Source: Defluviicoccus sp. (lineage in GTDB: Bacteria > Pseudomonadota > Alphaproteobacteria > MPNO01). From it: 39,471 nt of DNA. The notes under the pieces were generated by a model. It did not search any database. It saw only the letters and a list, made by a program, of their open reading frames with translations, and was not told the DNA's origin. Numbering within the stretch: position 1 is the stretch's first letter; each line of letters starts with the position of its first letter. Positions 19,293 to 28,649 of the stretch are shown here, piece after piece. The translations under genes and the position numbers were made by a program. The stretch lies in NCBI GenBank assembly GCA_028821395.1, contig JAPPGP010000212.1, forward strand, positions 1 through 39,471, in the 5' to 3' direction.

Positions 19293-20624
19293 ATGCTGAG
19301 CGCCGAGCAGAACGACCGCCTGACGCGCACCGGTCCCGGGACCGAGATGGGGGCGGTGATGCGCCGCTACTGGCAGCCCTTCGCTCTGGTCGAGGAGCTG
19401 CCCGACGAGCGGCCGGTCAAGGAGGTCCGCGTCCTCGGCGAGGACCTGGTCGTGCTCCGCGACGACCGGGGCCGCTACGGCGCGCTCGCCCGGCGCTGCG
19501 CCCACCGCGCCGGCGATCTCGCCTATGGGCGCTGCGAGGACGGCGGGCTGCGCTGCCCCTATCACGGCTGGCTCTACGCCGTCGACGGGCGCTGCCTGGA
19601 ACAGCCCGCCGAGCCGGCCGGCTCGACCTATCATGAGCGCGTCCGCCAGCCCGCCTTTCCCTGCGTCGAGCGCAACGGCATCGTCTACGGCTATATGGGC
19701 GGCGGCGAGGCCCCGCCGCTGCCCGGCTTCGACTGGTTCGACGCGCCCGCGAGCCACTGCTTCGCCTTCAAGGCGCTGCAGCGCGCGAACTGGCTGCAGG
19801 CGGTCGAGGGCGAGATCGACCCGGCGCATCTCTCCTACCTGCACCGCTATCTCGACGACGACGCGGAGGGCGACGGCTCCTACGGCTTCAGCCAGTTCCT
19901 CGCGGCGACGGACGAGTCCGACGTCTCGGTCACCGCCATCCTGCGCGAGGTGACCAACCCGAGGCTCGAGATCGCCCGGACCGATTTCGGGGTGCGCATC
20001 TTCGCGTTGCGCGACCGGGGCGACGTGACCTATGTGCGGGTGACCAACTATCTCTTCCCGCACACCGCCGTGGTGTCGGTCGGCGACTGGACGCTGGTGC
20101 AGGTCCACGTGCCGATCGACGACGCGAGCAACTGGCGCTACGACGTGTTCTACGACTTCCGCGCGCCCATCGACCGGGAGACGCTCAGGGAAGAGAAGCT
20201 CAAGACCTACGAGGTGCCGGGCTACACCCCGAAGCGGAACCGGGAGAACCGCTACGGCTTCTCCGCCGCCGAGCAGCGCGCCGGCACCTATGCCGGGGTG
20301 GGATACGACTTCAACATCCACGACACGATGATCCTGGAAGGCCAGGGCGCGATCCAGGACCGCAGCCGGGAGAATCTCGCCTATACCGACATGGCGATCG
20401 TCGCCGCGCGCAGGATGCTGAGCGAGGCGCTCGACGGCGCGATCCCCCTGCCGATGGCGGAACGCGCCGAGACCCGCTACGACCACCTGGTCAGCATCGA
20501 CACGATCGCTCCCACCGGGGCGTGGCGGCGCGCATGGGTCGCCAAGCAGATCGAGCGCCGGGCGCAGTCGGTCTGGGCCGGCGGCATCGCGCCCGCCCGG
20601 CTGGAGGCCCTGCTCGGGTCCTGA
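19293..20624 (+). CDS. Rieske [2Fe-2S] aromatic oxygenase, phthalate-dioxygenase-like
   Basis: The 443-residue terminal oxygenase has a Rieske centre Cys69-x-His71 and Cys88-x2-His91 (RCAHRAGDL, LRCPYHGW) and a mononuclear iron site in EGEIDPAHLSYLHR (His179 and His184). Layout and length resemble single-subunit oxygenases of the phthalate 4,5-dioxygenase group, which hydroxylate or demethylate aromatic or N-heterocyclic compounds. No beta subunit or reductase is adjacent, in contrast to the two-subunit oxygenase at 29531-31255. It follows the MarR gene by 4 bases, suggesting substrate-responsive control. The substrate is unknown. Confidence 0.88.
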   Translation: MLSAEQNDRLTRTGPGTEMGAVMRRYWQPFALVEELPDERPVKEVRVLGEDLVVLRDDRGRYGALARRCAHRAGDLAYGRCEDGGLRCPYHGWLYAVDGRCLEQPAEPAGSTYHERVRQPAFPCVERNGIVYGYMGGGEAPPLPGFDWFDAPASHCFAFKALQRANWLQAVEGEIDPAHLSYLHRYLDDDAEGDGSYGFSQFLAATDESDVSVTAILREVTNPRLEIARTDFGVRIFALRDRGDVTYVRVTNYLFPHTAVVSVGDWTLVQVHVPIDDASNWRYDVFYDFRAPIDRETLREEKLKTYEVPGYTPKRNRENRYGFSAAEQRAGTYAGVGYDFNIHDTMILEGQGAIQDRSRENLAYTDMAIVAARRMLSEALDGAIPLPMAERAETRYDHLVSIDTIAPTGAWRRAWVAKQIERRAQSVWAGGIAPARLEALLGS

Positions 20625-20676
20625 GGCGGCGGGGCCGCTGCTTGCGCCGCGTGCCGCCGCCCGGCACAGTCGGGCG

Positions 20677-21216
20677 ATGGCAAGCAAGCCCGCCGGACCC
20701 TCGCTCCGCTCCATCCCGGAAGGCGACAACCGGGAGCGGCTGATCTGCCCCGATTGCGGGTTCATCTCCTACGACAACCCCAAGGTCGTGGTCGGCTCGG
20801 TGGCGGCGTGGGACGGGAAGATCCTGCTCTGCCGGCGCGCGATCCCGCCGCGGAGCGGTCTGTGGACGCTTCCGGCGGGCTATCTGGAGCTCAACGAGAC
20901 CAGCGAGGCCGGGGCGCTGCGCGAGGCGTGGGAGGAAGCCCGGGCGCGGCTTGCCATTGACGGTTTGCTCGCCGTCTACAACATCCCGCGCATCAGCCAG
21001 GTGCAGCTCATCTACCGCGCCCGGCTGGTCTCGCCCGACATCGCCGCCGGCGAGGAGAGCGAGGAGGTCGGGCTGTTCGACTGGGCCGACATACCATGGC
21101 GGGAGATCGCCTTCCCCTCGGTGAAATGGGCGCTTGTGCACTACCGGGAGAGCGCCGGGAAGCCGCTGGCGGCGCCGCGCGCCAACCCGCCGGGCGAGGT
21201 CGGCGACCTCGAATAG
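20677..21216 (+). CDS. Nudix hydrolase with N-terminal zinc-ribbon-like segment
   Basis: The 179-residue protein carries a Nudix box from Gly68: GYLELNETSEAGALREAWEEARA, with Glu74 and REAWEE at 82-87. The usual Gly after the EE pair is Arg. Before it is a CPDCGFISYDNPK segment, as in ADP-ribose/NADH pyrophosphatase-like Nudix proteins, although only one CxxC pair is present. The family hydrolyses nucleoside diphosphates linked to another moiety. It follows the Rieske gene by 52 bases. A strong inverted repeat begins at its stop codon, separating it from the convergent NYN gene. Confidence 0.9.
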   Translation: MASKPAGPSLRSIPEGDNRERLICPDCGFISYDNPKVVVGSVAAWDGKILLCRRAIPPRSGLWTLPAGYLELNETSEAGALREAWEEARARLAIDGLLAVYNIPRISQVQLIYRARLVSPDIAAGEESEEVGLFDWADIPWREIAFPSVKWALVHYRESAGKPLAAPRANPPGEVGDLE

Positions 21217-21245
21217 CGGACCTGCGCGGCGCGCCGAAGGTCCGC
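21216..21245. terminator. Hairpin between convergent Nudix and NYN genes
   Basis: GCGGACCT (21216-21223) and AGGTCCGC (21238-21245) are perfect 8-bp inverted arms around a GC-rich 14-base loop that is itself partly self-complementary. It starts at the last base of the Nudix stop codon and ends 6 bases before the NYN stop, so it could terminate both transcripts. There is no clear T-tract. Confidence 0.5.
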
Positions 21246-21250
21246 GTCTC

Positions 21251-21880
21251 CTAATGTGAGACCTGGCGACGGGAGAGGTCCAGCTCGGCTTGGGCGCGTG
21301 CCGGCGCGAGTTCGAAGCCGGGCCGCGACGGTTCCATGAAGGTGATCGAATCGTAGAAGTCGTCGAGCGCCACAAATACGCCGTTCTGCTCCGCCCATCG
21401 GCGCATTCTCTGGTTCGTGGAATGTGCCCATGACAGGATCTCCACCCGCCATCCGCGCCTGTGCATCCGCTCCAACGTGCTGTGGAATCCTGCACCTTCG
21501 ATATAGCCCGCGCCGTCGCCGGTCAGTAACACCACGATTCCGACATCGCTGTTGTAGTCCAAGGCGTCCTGCAGCATCTCCAGTTGCAGCATTCGGTCGG
21601 GCATCTCCTGTTCGCCACGATCAGGGGCACCGCGGTCAAACAAGCGGACTCTCATGCCTTCGCTTTCCATTCGGTTCCACAACTGGCGCATTTCTGGCGG
21701 CACGGAGCCGGCCGCGATCGCCTTTTCCACGGGACGATCGGCGTGGGCCAAGCGCAGCGTATTCTCGAAATGGAGTCGAACGCGAAAGCGGGCGCCCGGT
21801 CCTTCCGCCTTCTCTTCCGCCAGGCGCTGAGCCTCATGGAAGATGTTGGAAGTGTCCCAATAGATGAACACGCGGTCCAT
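21251..21880 (-). CDS. NYN-domain protein (PIN-like putative ribonuclease)
   Basis: The 209-residue protein has a NYN/LabA-like PIN fold. The N-terminal strand FIYWDTSNIFHEA carries Asp9 and Asn12, MPDRMLQLEMLQDAL supplies acidic residues in the middle, and VVLLTGDGAGYIEGA carries Asp122, followed by WRVEILSWA. These acidic residues match the metal site of NYN-domain nucleases; TGDGAGY replaces the more usual SGDSDF. Codon use is visibly less GC-biased than in the flanking genes, suggesting transfer. It sits downstream of ftsY in the same orientation but 92 bases away. Its RNA target, or any defence role, is unknown. Confidence 0.82.
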   Translation of the reverse strand: MDRVFIYWDTSNIFHEAQRLAEEKAEGPGARFRVRLHFENTLRLAHADRPVEKAIAAGSVPPEMRQLWNRMESEGMRVRLFDRGAPDRGEQEMPDRMLQLEMLQDALDYNSDVGIVVLLTGDGAGYIEGAGFHSTLERMHRRGWRVEILSWAHSTNQRMRRWAEQNGVFVALDDFYDSITFMEPSRPGFELAPARAQAELDLSRRQVSH

Positions 21881-21972
21881 TTCAGTCTCCGAGCGAGGCC
21901 GGAAGGGTGCGCACTCTAGGGCGTGTGTCGTCGCGCATCAATCGACTGCCCGATGCGCCGGCCGTCCGCGTC

Positions 21973-22899
21973 CTACTTCACCAGCCCCACCAGCCGGTCG
22001 GCGAAGGCGGCCGGGTCGAAGGGTTGCAAATCGTCTTCCGACTCGCCGACGCCGATGGCGTGCACCGGCAGGCCGAAACGCTCGGCGAGCGCCACCAGCA
22101 CCCCGCCCTTCGCGGTGCCGTCGAGCTTGGTGACGATCAGCCCCGTCACGTCGGTCATCTCCCGGAACACACCGACCTGGGCGTGAGTGTTCTGGCCGGT
22201 CGTGGCGTCGAGCACCAGCAGGCAGTCATGCGGCGCTTCCGGGTCGAGCTTCCTCATCACCCGGACGATCTTCTGCAGCTCGGCCATCAGGTCGCCGCGA
22301 TTCTGCAACCTTCCCGCGGTGTCGACCAGCAGCACGTCGGCGCCGTCGCGCCGCGCCCCTTCCAGCGCGTCGAACACCAGCCCGGCCGCATCCGAGCCGG
22401 TGGCGCGCGAGACCACCGGGCAGCCGACGCGCTCGCCCCACAGCTCGAGCTGGCTGACGGCGGCGGCGCGGAAGGTGTCGCCCGCCGCCATCGTCACCCG
22501 GCGGCCCTCGCCCTGGAGGCGTTTGGCGAGCTTGCCGACCGTTGTCGTCTTGCCGGTGCCGTTGACGCCGACCACCAGCACCACGTGCGGGCGGTTGCCG
22601 GGGTCCACGGCGAGCGGCAGCGCCACCGGCTCGAGGATGCGCGCGATATCGGCGGCGAGCAGGGCGCGGACGTCCTCGGCGCCGAGATCCCTTTCCACCC
22701 GCCGCCGGGCGAGCGCATCGGTCAGCCGGGCTGCCGCCTCCACCCCGAGATCGGCGCCGATCAACAGCTCCTCTAGCTCGCCCAGCGTCGCCTCGTCGAG
22801 CCGGCGCCCGGCGAAGATCCCGGCAATCCCGCCCGAGAGCCGCGCCGAGCTCCGCGACAGCCCGGCGCTCAGCCGGCCGAGCCAGCCCCGCTCGCTCAT
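21973..22899 (-). CDS. ftsY: Signal recognition particle receptor FtsY
   Basis: The 308-residue SRP-family GTPase docks ribosome-nascent-chain-SRP complexes at the inner membrane. It has an N domain (about 1-95), Walker A GVNGTGKTTTVGKLA, DTAGRLQ, TKLDGTAKGG and a C-terminal GVGESEDDLQPFDP typical of FtsY. It lacks the long acidic A domain of E. coli FtsY, as is usual in alphaproteobacteria. The start ATG at 22899 overlaps the mtaB stop (ATGA), so it is the third gene of a dapF-mtaB-ftsY operon. Confidence 0.97.
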   Translation of the reverse strand: MSERGWLGRLSAGLSRSSARLSGGIAGIFAGRRLDEATLGELEELLIGADLGVEAAARLTDALARRRVERDLGAEDVRALLAADIARILEPVALPLAVDPGNRPHVVLVVGVNGTGKTTTVGKLAKRLQGEGRRVTMAAGDTFRAAAVSQLELWGERVGCPVVSRATGSDAAGLVFDALEGARRDGADVLLVDTAGRLQNRGDLMAELQKIVRVMRKLDPEAPHDCLLVLDATTGQNTHAQVGVFREMTDVTGLIVTKLDGTAKGGVLVALAERFGLPVHAIGVGESEDDLQPFDPAAFADRLVGLVK

Positions 22900-24140
22900 C
22901 CCTCCACCACGCCCCGCAGCACCCCCTCCGCCTGTCCGGTCGCCCGCGCGGCGACGATGCTGCCCGGCGCCGCCGGCCGGTCGAGCGCGATCCGGGCGTA
23001 TTGCTCGGTGCGGCCGCCATCCGGCGTCTCGACCAGGACCCGCTCGCGCCTTCCGCGCCGGGTCTCCAAATGGCGGGCGAGGCGATCCCTGGCCAGCCGC
23101 CTGAGCGCTGCCGCGCGCGTCTTGCGCACCGGGCGCGGGACCTGCGGCATGCGGGAAGCCGGCGTGCCGGGACGCTCCGAATAGGGGAACACGTGGAGCC
23201 AGGTCAGCCCCGCCTCGGCGACCAGGCACTCGGTCTCGCCGAACATGGCGTCGGTTTCGGTCGGGAAGCCGGCGATCAGATCGGCGCCGAACACCGCGTC
23301 GGGTCGCAACCGCCGCGCCTCGCCGCAGAAACGGACCACGTCGGCGCGGCCGTGGCGCCGGCGCATGCGCTTCAGGATCAGATCCGATCCCGCCTGGACG
23401 CTCAGATGGAAATGCGGCATCAGCCGCTCCTCCGCGGCGATGGCGCGAAGGAGTTCCGCATCGATCTCCGACGGGTCCAGCGAGGAGAGCCTGAGCCGGG
23501 GCAGCTCCGGCACCTCGGCGAGGATGCGCCCGACCAGCGCGCCGAGCCCCGCCTGGCCCGCCAGGTCGCCGCCGTAGTCGGTGATGTCGACCCCGGTCAG
23601 CACCGCCTCGCGGTAGCCGTTGGCGGCGAGAAGGCGGATCTGGGCGATCACCGCCTCCGGCGCCAGCGACCGGTTGGGCCCGCGCGCGAAGGGGATGATG
23701 CAGAACGTGCAGCGGTGGTCGCAGCCCTGCTGGATCTGGACGAAGGCCCGAACGCGTCCCTCGATTCCGTCGATCAGGTGGGCCGCGCCCTCGCGCGCCG
23801 CCATGATGTCGCCGACCGCGCGCTGCGGGGCGTGCGCCGCGTAGCTCGAAGCCGACAGCTTCTCCCGGTTGCCGAGCACCCGGTCGACCCCGGGCATGGC
23901 GGCGTAGTGGCCGGGATCGAGCTGAGCCGCGCAGCCGGCGACCACGATGCGCTTCTGCGGTGCTTCCCGCCTTGCGCGGCGGATCGCCTGGCGCGCCTGG
24001 CGCTCGGCTTCCGCCGTCACCGCGCAGGTGTTGACGATCACCGCATCCGCGAGCCCGGCCTCGGCGGCGCGGCGACGGATGATCTCCGATTCCAGCGCGT
24101 TGAGGCGGCAGCCGAAGGTGACGATCTCGGGCGCGCTCAT
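22896..24140 (-). CDS. mtaB: tRNA t6A37 methylthiotransferase
   Basis: The 414-residue radical SAM enzyme adds a methylthio group to t6A at position 37 of ANN-decoding tRNAs. The N-terminal methylthiotransferase domain carries Cys11, Cys39 and Cys70 for the auxiliary cluster, and the radical SAM cluster is Cys140-x3-Cys144-x2-Cys147 (CDHRCTFC). Further landmarks are GVDITDYG, LRLSSLDPSEID and HFHLSVQAGSDLILKRM, with a TRAM-like C-terminus. The CDHRCTFCIIPFARG form and gene context favour MtaB over MiaB or RimO. It overlaps both dapF and ftsY by four bases. Confidence 0.95.
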   Translation of the reverse strand: MSAPEIVTFGCRLNALESEIIRRRAAEAGLADAVIVNTCAVTAEAERQARQAIRRARREAPQKRIVVAGCAAQLDPGHYAAMPGVDRVLGNREKLSASSYAAHAPQRAVGDIMAAREGAAHLIDGIEGRVRAFVQIQQGCDHRCTFCIIPFARGPNRSLAPEAVIAQIRLLAANGYREAVLTGVDITDYGGDLAGQAGLGALVGRILAEVPELPRLRLSSLDPSEIDAELLRAIAAEERLMPHFHLSVQAGSDLILKRMRRRHGRADVVRFCGEARRLRPDAVFGADLIAGFPTETDAMFGETECLVAEAGLTWLHVFPYSERPGTPASRMPQVPRPVRKTRAAALRRLARDRLARHLETRRGRRERVLVETPDGGRTEQYARIALDRPAAPGSIVAARATGQAEGVLRGVVEG

Positions 24141-24970
24141 CCGGCCAGCGCCCCGTCGATCGCGCCGCGGAAGCTGACTGCCACCGGCCCCGTCATGCTC
24201 ACCCGGCCGTCCGCGCCCCAGGCGATCTCCAGCTTCCCGCCGTCGAGCTGGACCGTCGCGCGGCGGCCCGCCTTGCCGCGTCGGTGGGCGGCCACCAGCG
24301 CCGCGCAGGCCCCGGTGCCGCAGGCCATGGTGAGCCCGGCGCCGCGCTCCCACACCCGGAGCCGTATCCGGTCCTTGCCGCGCAGCTCGGCCACGCCGAT
24401 GTTGGCGCATTCGGGGAAAAGCTCGTCGTGCTCCAGCGCCGGGCCCAGCGCCGCCAGGTCCACCGCCTCCGCGTCGTCGACGAAGAACACCGCGTGCGGG
24501 TTGCCCATGCTGACCGCGACCGGGTCGGCCAGCGGCCCGCGCGCGAGAGGCAGATGCAGCGTGTCGCGGTCGGCGGCCAGGGGAATGTCGCGCCAGCCGA
24601 AGCGCGGCTCGCCCATGTCTACCGTGACCGCGCAGGGACCCGCGCGTCGCGCGCCGAGCGACCCCGCCGCGGTCTCCAGCCTGACGCTGTCGCGCCCGGT
24701 CTCCGCCATCGCCATCCAGGCAACGCAGCGCGCCGCGTTGCCGCAGGCCTCCGCCTCGCCGCCGTCCGCGTTGTGGATCGTGAAAGCCGCATCGGCCGCC
24801 GCATCGGCCGGCGGCCGCAGCACGATCAGCTGGTCGCAGCCGATGCCGGTGCGCCGGTCGGCGATCGCGCGCACCTCTGCGGCGTCCGGCGCGAACGCGC
24901 GCTGCCTGGCGTCGACGATCACGAAATCGTTGCCGAGCCCGTGCATCTTGATGAATTCGGGTCCGTCCAT
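24137..24970 (-). CDS. dapF: Diaminopimelate epimerase
   Basis: The 277-residue enzyme interconverts LL- and meso-diaminopimelate for lysine and peptidoglycan synthesis. It opens FIKMHGLGNDFVIVD, and the two catalytic cysteines are in GEAEACGNAARC (Cys76) and TMACGTGACA (Cys217), with MGNPHAVFFVDD in between. ATG 24970 is favoured; a downstream Met (residue 9) would remove only a few residues. It is the first gene of the dapF-mtaB-ftsY operon and is divergent from the GFA-family gene with 104 bases between starts. Confidence 0.97.
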   Translation of the reverse strand: MDGPEFIKMHGLGNDFVIVDARQRAFAPDAAEVRAIADRRTGIGCDQLIVLRPPADAAADAAFTIHNADGGEAEACGNAARCVAWMAMAETGRDSVRLETAAGSLGARRAGPCAVTVDMGEPRFGWRDIPLAADRDTLHLPLARGPLADPVAVSMGNPHAVFFVDDAEAVDLAALGPALEHDELFPECANIGVAELRGKDRIRLRVWERGAGLTMACGTGACAALVAAHRRGKAGRRATVQLDGGKLEIAWGADGRVSMTGPVAVSFRGAIDGALAG

Positions 24971-25074
24971 GGCGGGCGTAATATCGTGCCGCTGGCCGGG
25001 AAGTCCAGAAATCCCGCGCTTCCCGCGCCCGGGTGCGCAGGATAGGCTCGGCTCCGCAACGACCGGATTGCGCC

Positions 25075-25566
25075 ATGGACGACTTTGCGCGGCTCTATCT
25101 GCGCCCGGACGATGCGCCTTTCGATGCGCGGTATCGGGCGCGTTGCAAGTGCGGCGCCGTCCGCTACGAGGTCCGCGCCGATCCGCTCGGCGCCAAGATC
25201 TGCCATTGCACCCACTGCCAGCGGCGGCACGGCGCGCCGATGCAGTGGGCGGCGATCTTCCGAAAGCAGGACGTCCGGGTGTGCGCGGGCGCCGACCGGC
25301 TGCGCTTTTACAGCAGCGAGACCGATGCACCCGAACGGGTGCTCCCCTGCCGGATCGATTGCGGGCGCTGCGGCACCCCGATCGCGGACGAGGGGCGTCG
25401 CATGTGGCTCGCCTTCCCGGCGCTGTTCGATTTCGGCGACCCGCCCGCCGTGCCCGGGGCGTTCAGGCCGCGCTGCCACATCTTCTACGGCGCGCGGGTG
25501 CTCGACATCGACGATGCCCTGCCCAAATGGGCGGGGCACGAGAACCGGTCGGCCCGCCTGGGGTGA
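25075..25566 (+). CDS. GFA-family zinc-binding protein
   Basis: The 163-residue protein has the zinc-cysteine pattern of the GFA (Mss4-like) fold: ARCKCGAVRYEV (Cys24, Cys26), KICHCTHCQRRHG (Cys43, Cys45, Cys48) and DCGRCGTPI (Cys96, Cys99). The founding member was proposed to catalyse glutathione-formaldehyde adduct formation, but most family members, probably this one too, have no proven activity. ATG 25075 is used rather than an upstream in-frame codon that would extend into the dapF promoter region. The gene stands alone. Confidence 0.85.
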   Translation: MDDFARLYLRPDDAPFDARYRARCKCGAVRYEVRADPLGAKICHCTHCQRRHGAPMQWAAIFRKQDVRVCAGADRLRFYSSETDAPERVLPCRIDCGRCGTPIADEGRRMWLAFPALFDFGDPPAVPGAFRPRCHIFYGARVLDIDDALPKWAGHENRSARLG

Positions 25567-25583
25567 GGCTCGGGGCCGTCCCT

Positions 25584-25697
25584 TTACTTGTCCGACATCC
25601 GCGGCTTGCCCGCGAGACGCCACTCGATCTCGGCGCAGATGAAGGCGACCACGGCACCGACCACCATGAAGCCGAGGATCAACATCAATTCGTTCAT
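25584..25697 (-). CDS. Small single-pass membrane peptide (37 aa)
   Basis: ATG 25697 opens a 37-codon frame with a short N-terminus (MNEL), one clear hydrophobic helix (about residues 5-24, rich in Leu, Met, Val and Ala) and a polar positive tail EWRLAGKPRMSDK. AAGGGGC lies 4-10 bases upstream as a plausible ribosome site. It occupies an otherwise empty gap between the convergent GFA gene and the catabolic cluster, which supports it being real. Function unknown; no family recognised. Confidence 0.45.
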   Translation of the reverse strand: MNELMLILGFMVVGAVVAFICAEIEWRLAGKPRMSDK

Positions 25698-25759
25698 GCC
25701 GTGCCCCTTCCCGCTCGCGCCCACGATAGCGCATCGCCGCCGCCCCGGCCAAGCCCGGC

Positions 25760-25788
25760 TTGACACCCGGGGAGGCCCGGCCCGTTAT
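25760..25788 (+). promoter_or_regulatory. Possible promoter of the catabolic cluster
   Basis: A perfect TTGACA (25760-25765) is followed after 17 bases by CGTTAT (25783-25788), a partial -10 match. It lies 27 bases upstream of the GTG at 25816, and GGGAGG (25805-25810) is a suitable ribosome site. This is the best promoter candidate for the genes from 25816 onward. Confidence 0.45.
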
Positions 25789-25815
25789 TGACCCCGGAGA
25801 ACGCGGGAGGCGGGG

Positions 25816-28178
25816 GTGTATTTCGGCCGTAGGCTGAGGCGCCGCGAGGACGACAAGTTCCTCAAGGGGCGCGGGCGGTTCGTCGACGACATCGAGCCGG
25901 CCGGCACCGCGCATATCGCCTTCGTCCGCTCGCCGCACGCCCATGCCCGCATCCGCTCCATCGATCCCGCGCCGGCCCGGGCGCTGCCGGGCGTGCTCCG
26001 GGTGCTGACCGCCGCCGACTGGCAGGCGGCCGGGCTCGGCGCGCTCACCTGCGTCCACCCGATGCCGTTCTCCGACGGAAGGCCGATGAACGAGGCGCTG
26101 CGCCCGGCACTCGCCTCCGGCAAGGTCCACCATGTCGGCGACGTGGTCGCGGCGGTGGTCGCGGACGACCGCTACGCCGCGCTCGACGGCGCCGAGGCGA
26201 TCGCGGTCGACTACGAGGCCTTGCCCGCGGTCACCGACATCGCGCGCAGCCTCGATGCCGACGCGCCCATCCTCCACGAGCGCTTCGCCTCCAACCTGAT
26301 CTTCGAGATCGAGCGCGGCGACCGGGCGGCCACGGCGGCGGTCTTCGACGCGGCGCATCATACTGTCGCGCTGACGCTCGATACCCAACGCGTCGCCGGC
26401 AGCCCGCTCGAGCCCCGCGCCTATCTGTCGGCGTTCGACGAGGCGACCGGGGACATCACGCTCTGGGCGACCAGCCAGACGCCGCACTACCTGCGCCGCT
26501 GGCTCGCCAAGTACGCGCTCCACGTGCCCGAGCACAAGCTCCGGGTCATCTCGCCCGATGTCGGCGGCGGGTTCGGGCTGAAATGCCATTTCGCGGTCGA
26601 GGTTTCGACCGTGGTCTGGGCCTCGATGCTGCTCGGGCGCCCGGTCAAGTGGACCTCGACCCGGGCCGAGGCGCTGATGTCCGACGCCCAGGCGCGCGAC
26701 CACCATACCAAGGCCCGCATGGCGTTCGACCGGGACGGCAGGATCCTCGCGCTGGAAATCGACACCATCGCCGCGCTCGGGGCGTATCTCTCGAACTTCG
26801 CGCCGAGCATTCCGGGCAACTCCTACCCGCAGACGGTGACCGGTCTCTACACCACGCCCAACCTGCATCTGCGGGTGCGCGGCGCCTACACCAACACGGT
26901 GCCCATCGACGCCTATCGCGGCTCCGGCCGGCCGGAGGCGACCTTCGTCAACGAACGCCTGCTGGAGAACGGCGCGCGCGAGCTCGGCATCGACGTGGCC
27001 GAGATCCGCCGGCGCAACCTGATCCCGGCCGATTCCTTCCCCTACACCACGCCCGTCGGGCGCGCCTACGATTGCGGCGACCCGCCGGCGCTGTTCGACA
27101 AGCTGCTTGCCATCGCCGACTACGAGGGGCTGCGCGCGGAGCAGCGGCGGCTGCTGCGACAGGGCGTCCGAATGGGGATCGGCATCGCCTGCTTCCTCGA
27201 CAAGTCGGGCACCGGGTCGAGCCGAAACCTCGCCAGCCGGGGCGGCCTCCATGGCGGGTACGAGAGCGCCATCGTGCGCGTCCATTCGGACGGCAAGGCG
27301 ACCGTCTTCGTCGGCTCGCACAGCCACGGCCAGGGCCACGACACCACGTTCTGCCAGATCGCCGCCGACCGCCTCGGGCTCCCCATCGAGGACATCGCCC
27401 TGGTCGAGGGCGACACCGGCAGCATCCCCTTCGGCAACGGCACCTGGGGGTCGCGCTCGCTCTCGGTCGGCGGGGTGGCGATCATGCGGGCCTCCGACCG
27501 GGTGATCGACAAGGCGCGGCGCCTGGCCTCCCACATGCTCGAATGCGCCGAGGAGGATCTGCTGTACGAGGACGCGGCGTTCTCGGTGCGCGGCACCGAC
27601 CGCCGGCTCGGCTTCGCCGAAGTGGCCGATGCCGCCTATCACGGCGCGGGCCTGCCGCCCGACGGCTCGATGGAGCCCGGGCTCGAGGAGACCGTGTTCT
27701 ACGAGCCGCCCGACACCAACGACCCGCAGGCGATGCATCTCGCCGTGGTCCTCGTCGAGCCGCGCTCGGGCAAGGTGACGGTGCGCGATTACTTCACCGC
27801 CGACGATTGCGGCAACATCGTCAACCCGATGATCGTCGAGGGGCAGGTGGTCGGCGGGCTCGCCCAGGGGCTCGGCCAGGCGCTGATGGAGCGCGTGGTC
27901 TATGACGAAGGCGCGGCGGGCCAGCTCTTCTCCGGCACGCTGATGGACTATGCCCTGCCGCGCGCCTCCGACATGCCGGGGGTGCGTATGACCTTCCAGG
28001 AGACCCCGGCGCCGTCCAACCCGCTCGGCGTCAAGGGCGGCAGCGAGACCGGCACCATCGGCGCGCCGGCGGCGATCGGCAACGCGGTCGTCGACGCGCT
28101 GTGGGATCTCGGCGTCCGCCACGTGCGCCAGCCCTACACCCCGGATGCGGTGTGGCGGGCGCTGGAGGAGGCCGCCGG

Positions 28179-28182
<4 letters not shown>
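25816..28182 (+). CDS. Molybdenum hydroxylase large subunit (xanthine dehydrogenase/CoxL family)
   Basis: The 788-residue protein is the Mo-binding subunit of an XDH-family hydroxylase. Landmarks are KFLKGRGRFVDDI at the N-terminus, PDVGGGFGLKCHF, the active-site loop AYRGSGR (366-372), SHGQGHDTTF for the pterin, and the catalytic glutamate in GVKGGSETG (Glu744). The AYRGxGR loop is the form II type, not the AYRCSFR of true CO dehydrogenase, so it is unlikely to oxidise CO. These enzymes hydroxylate electron-poor ring carbons, often N-heterocycles, using water. It starts at GTG 25816 and is followed with 4- and 3-base overlaps by the 2Fe-2S and FAD subunits, giving a complete L-S-M set. Confidence 0.95.
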
Positions 28183-28648
<466 letters not shown>

Positions 28649-28649
<1 letters not shown>

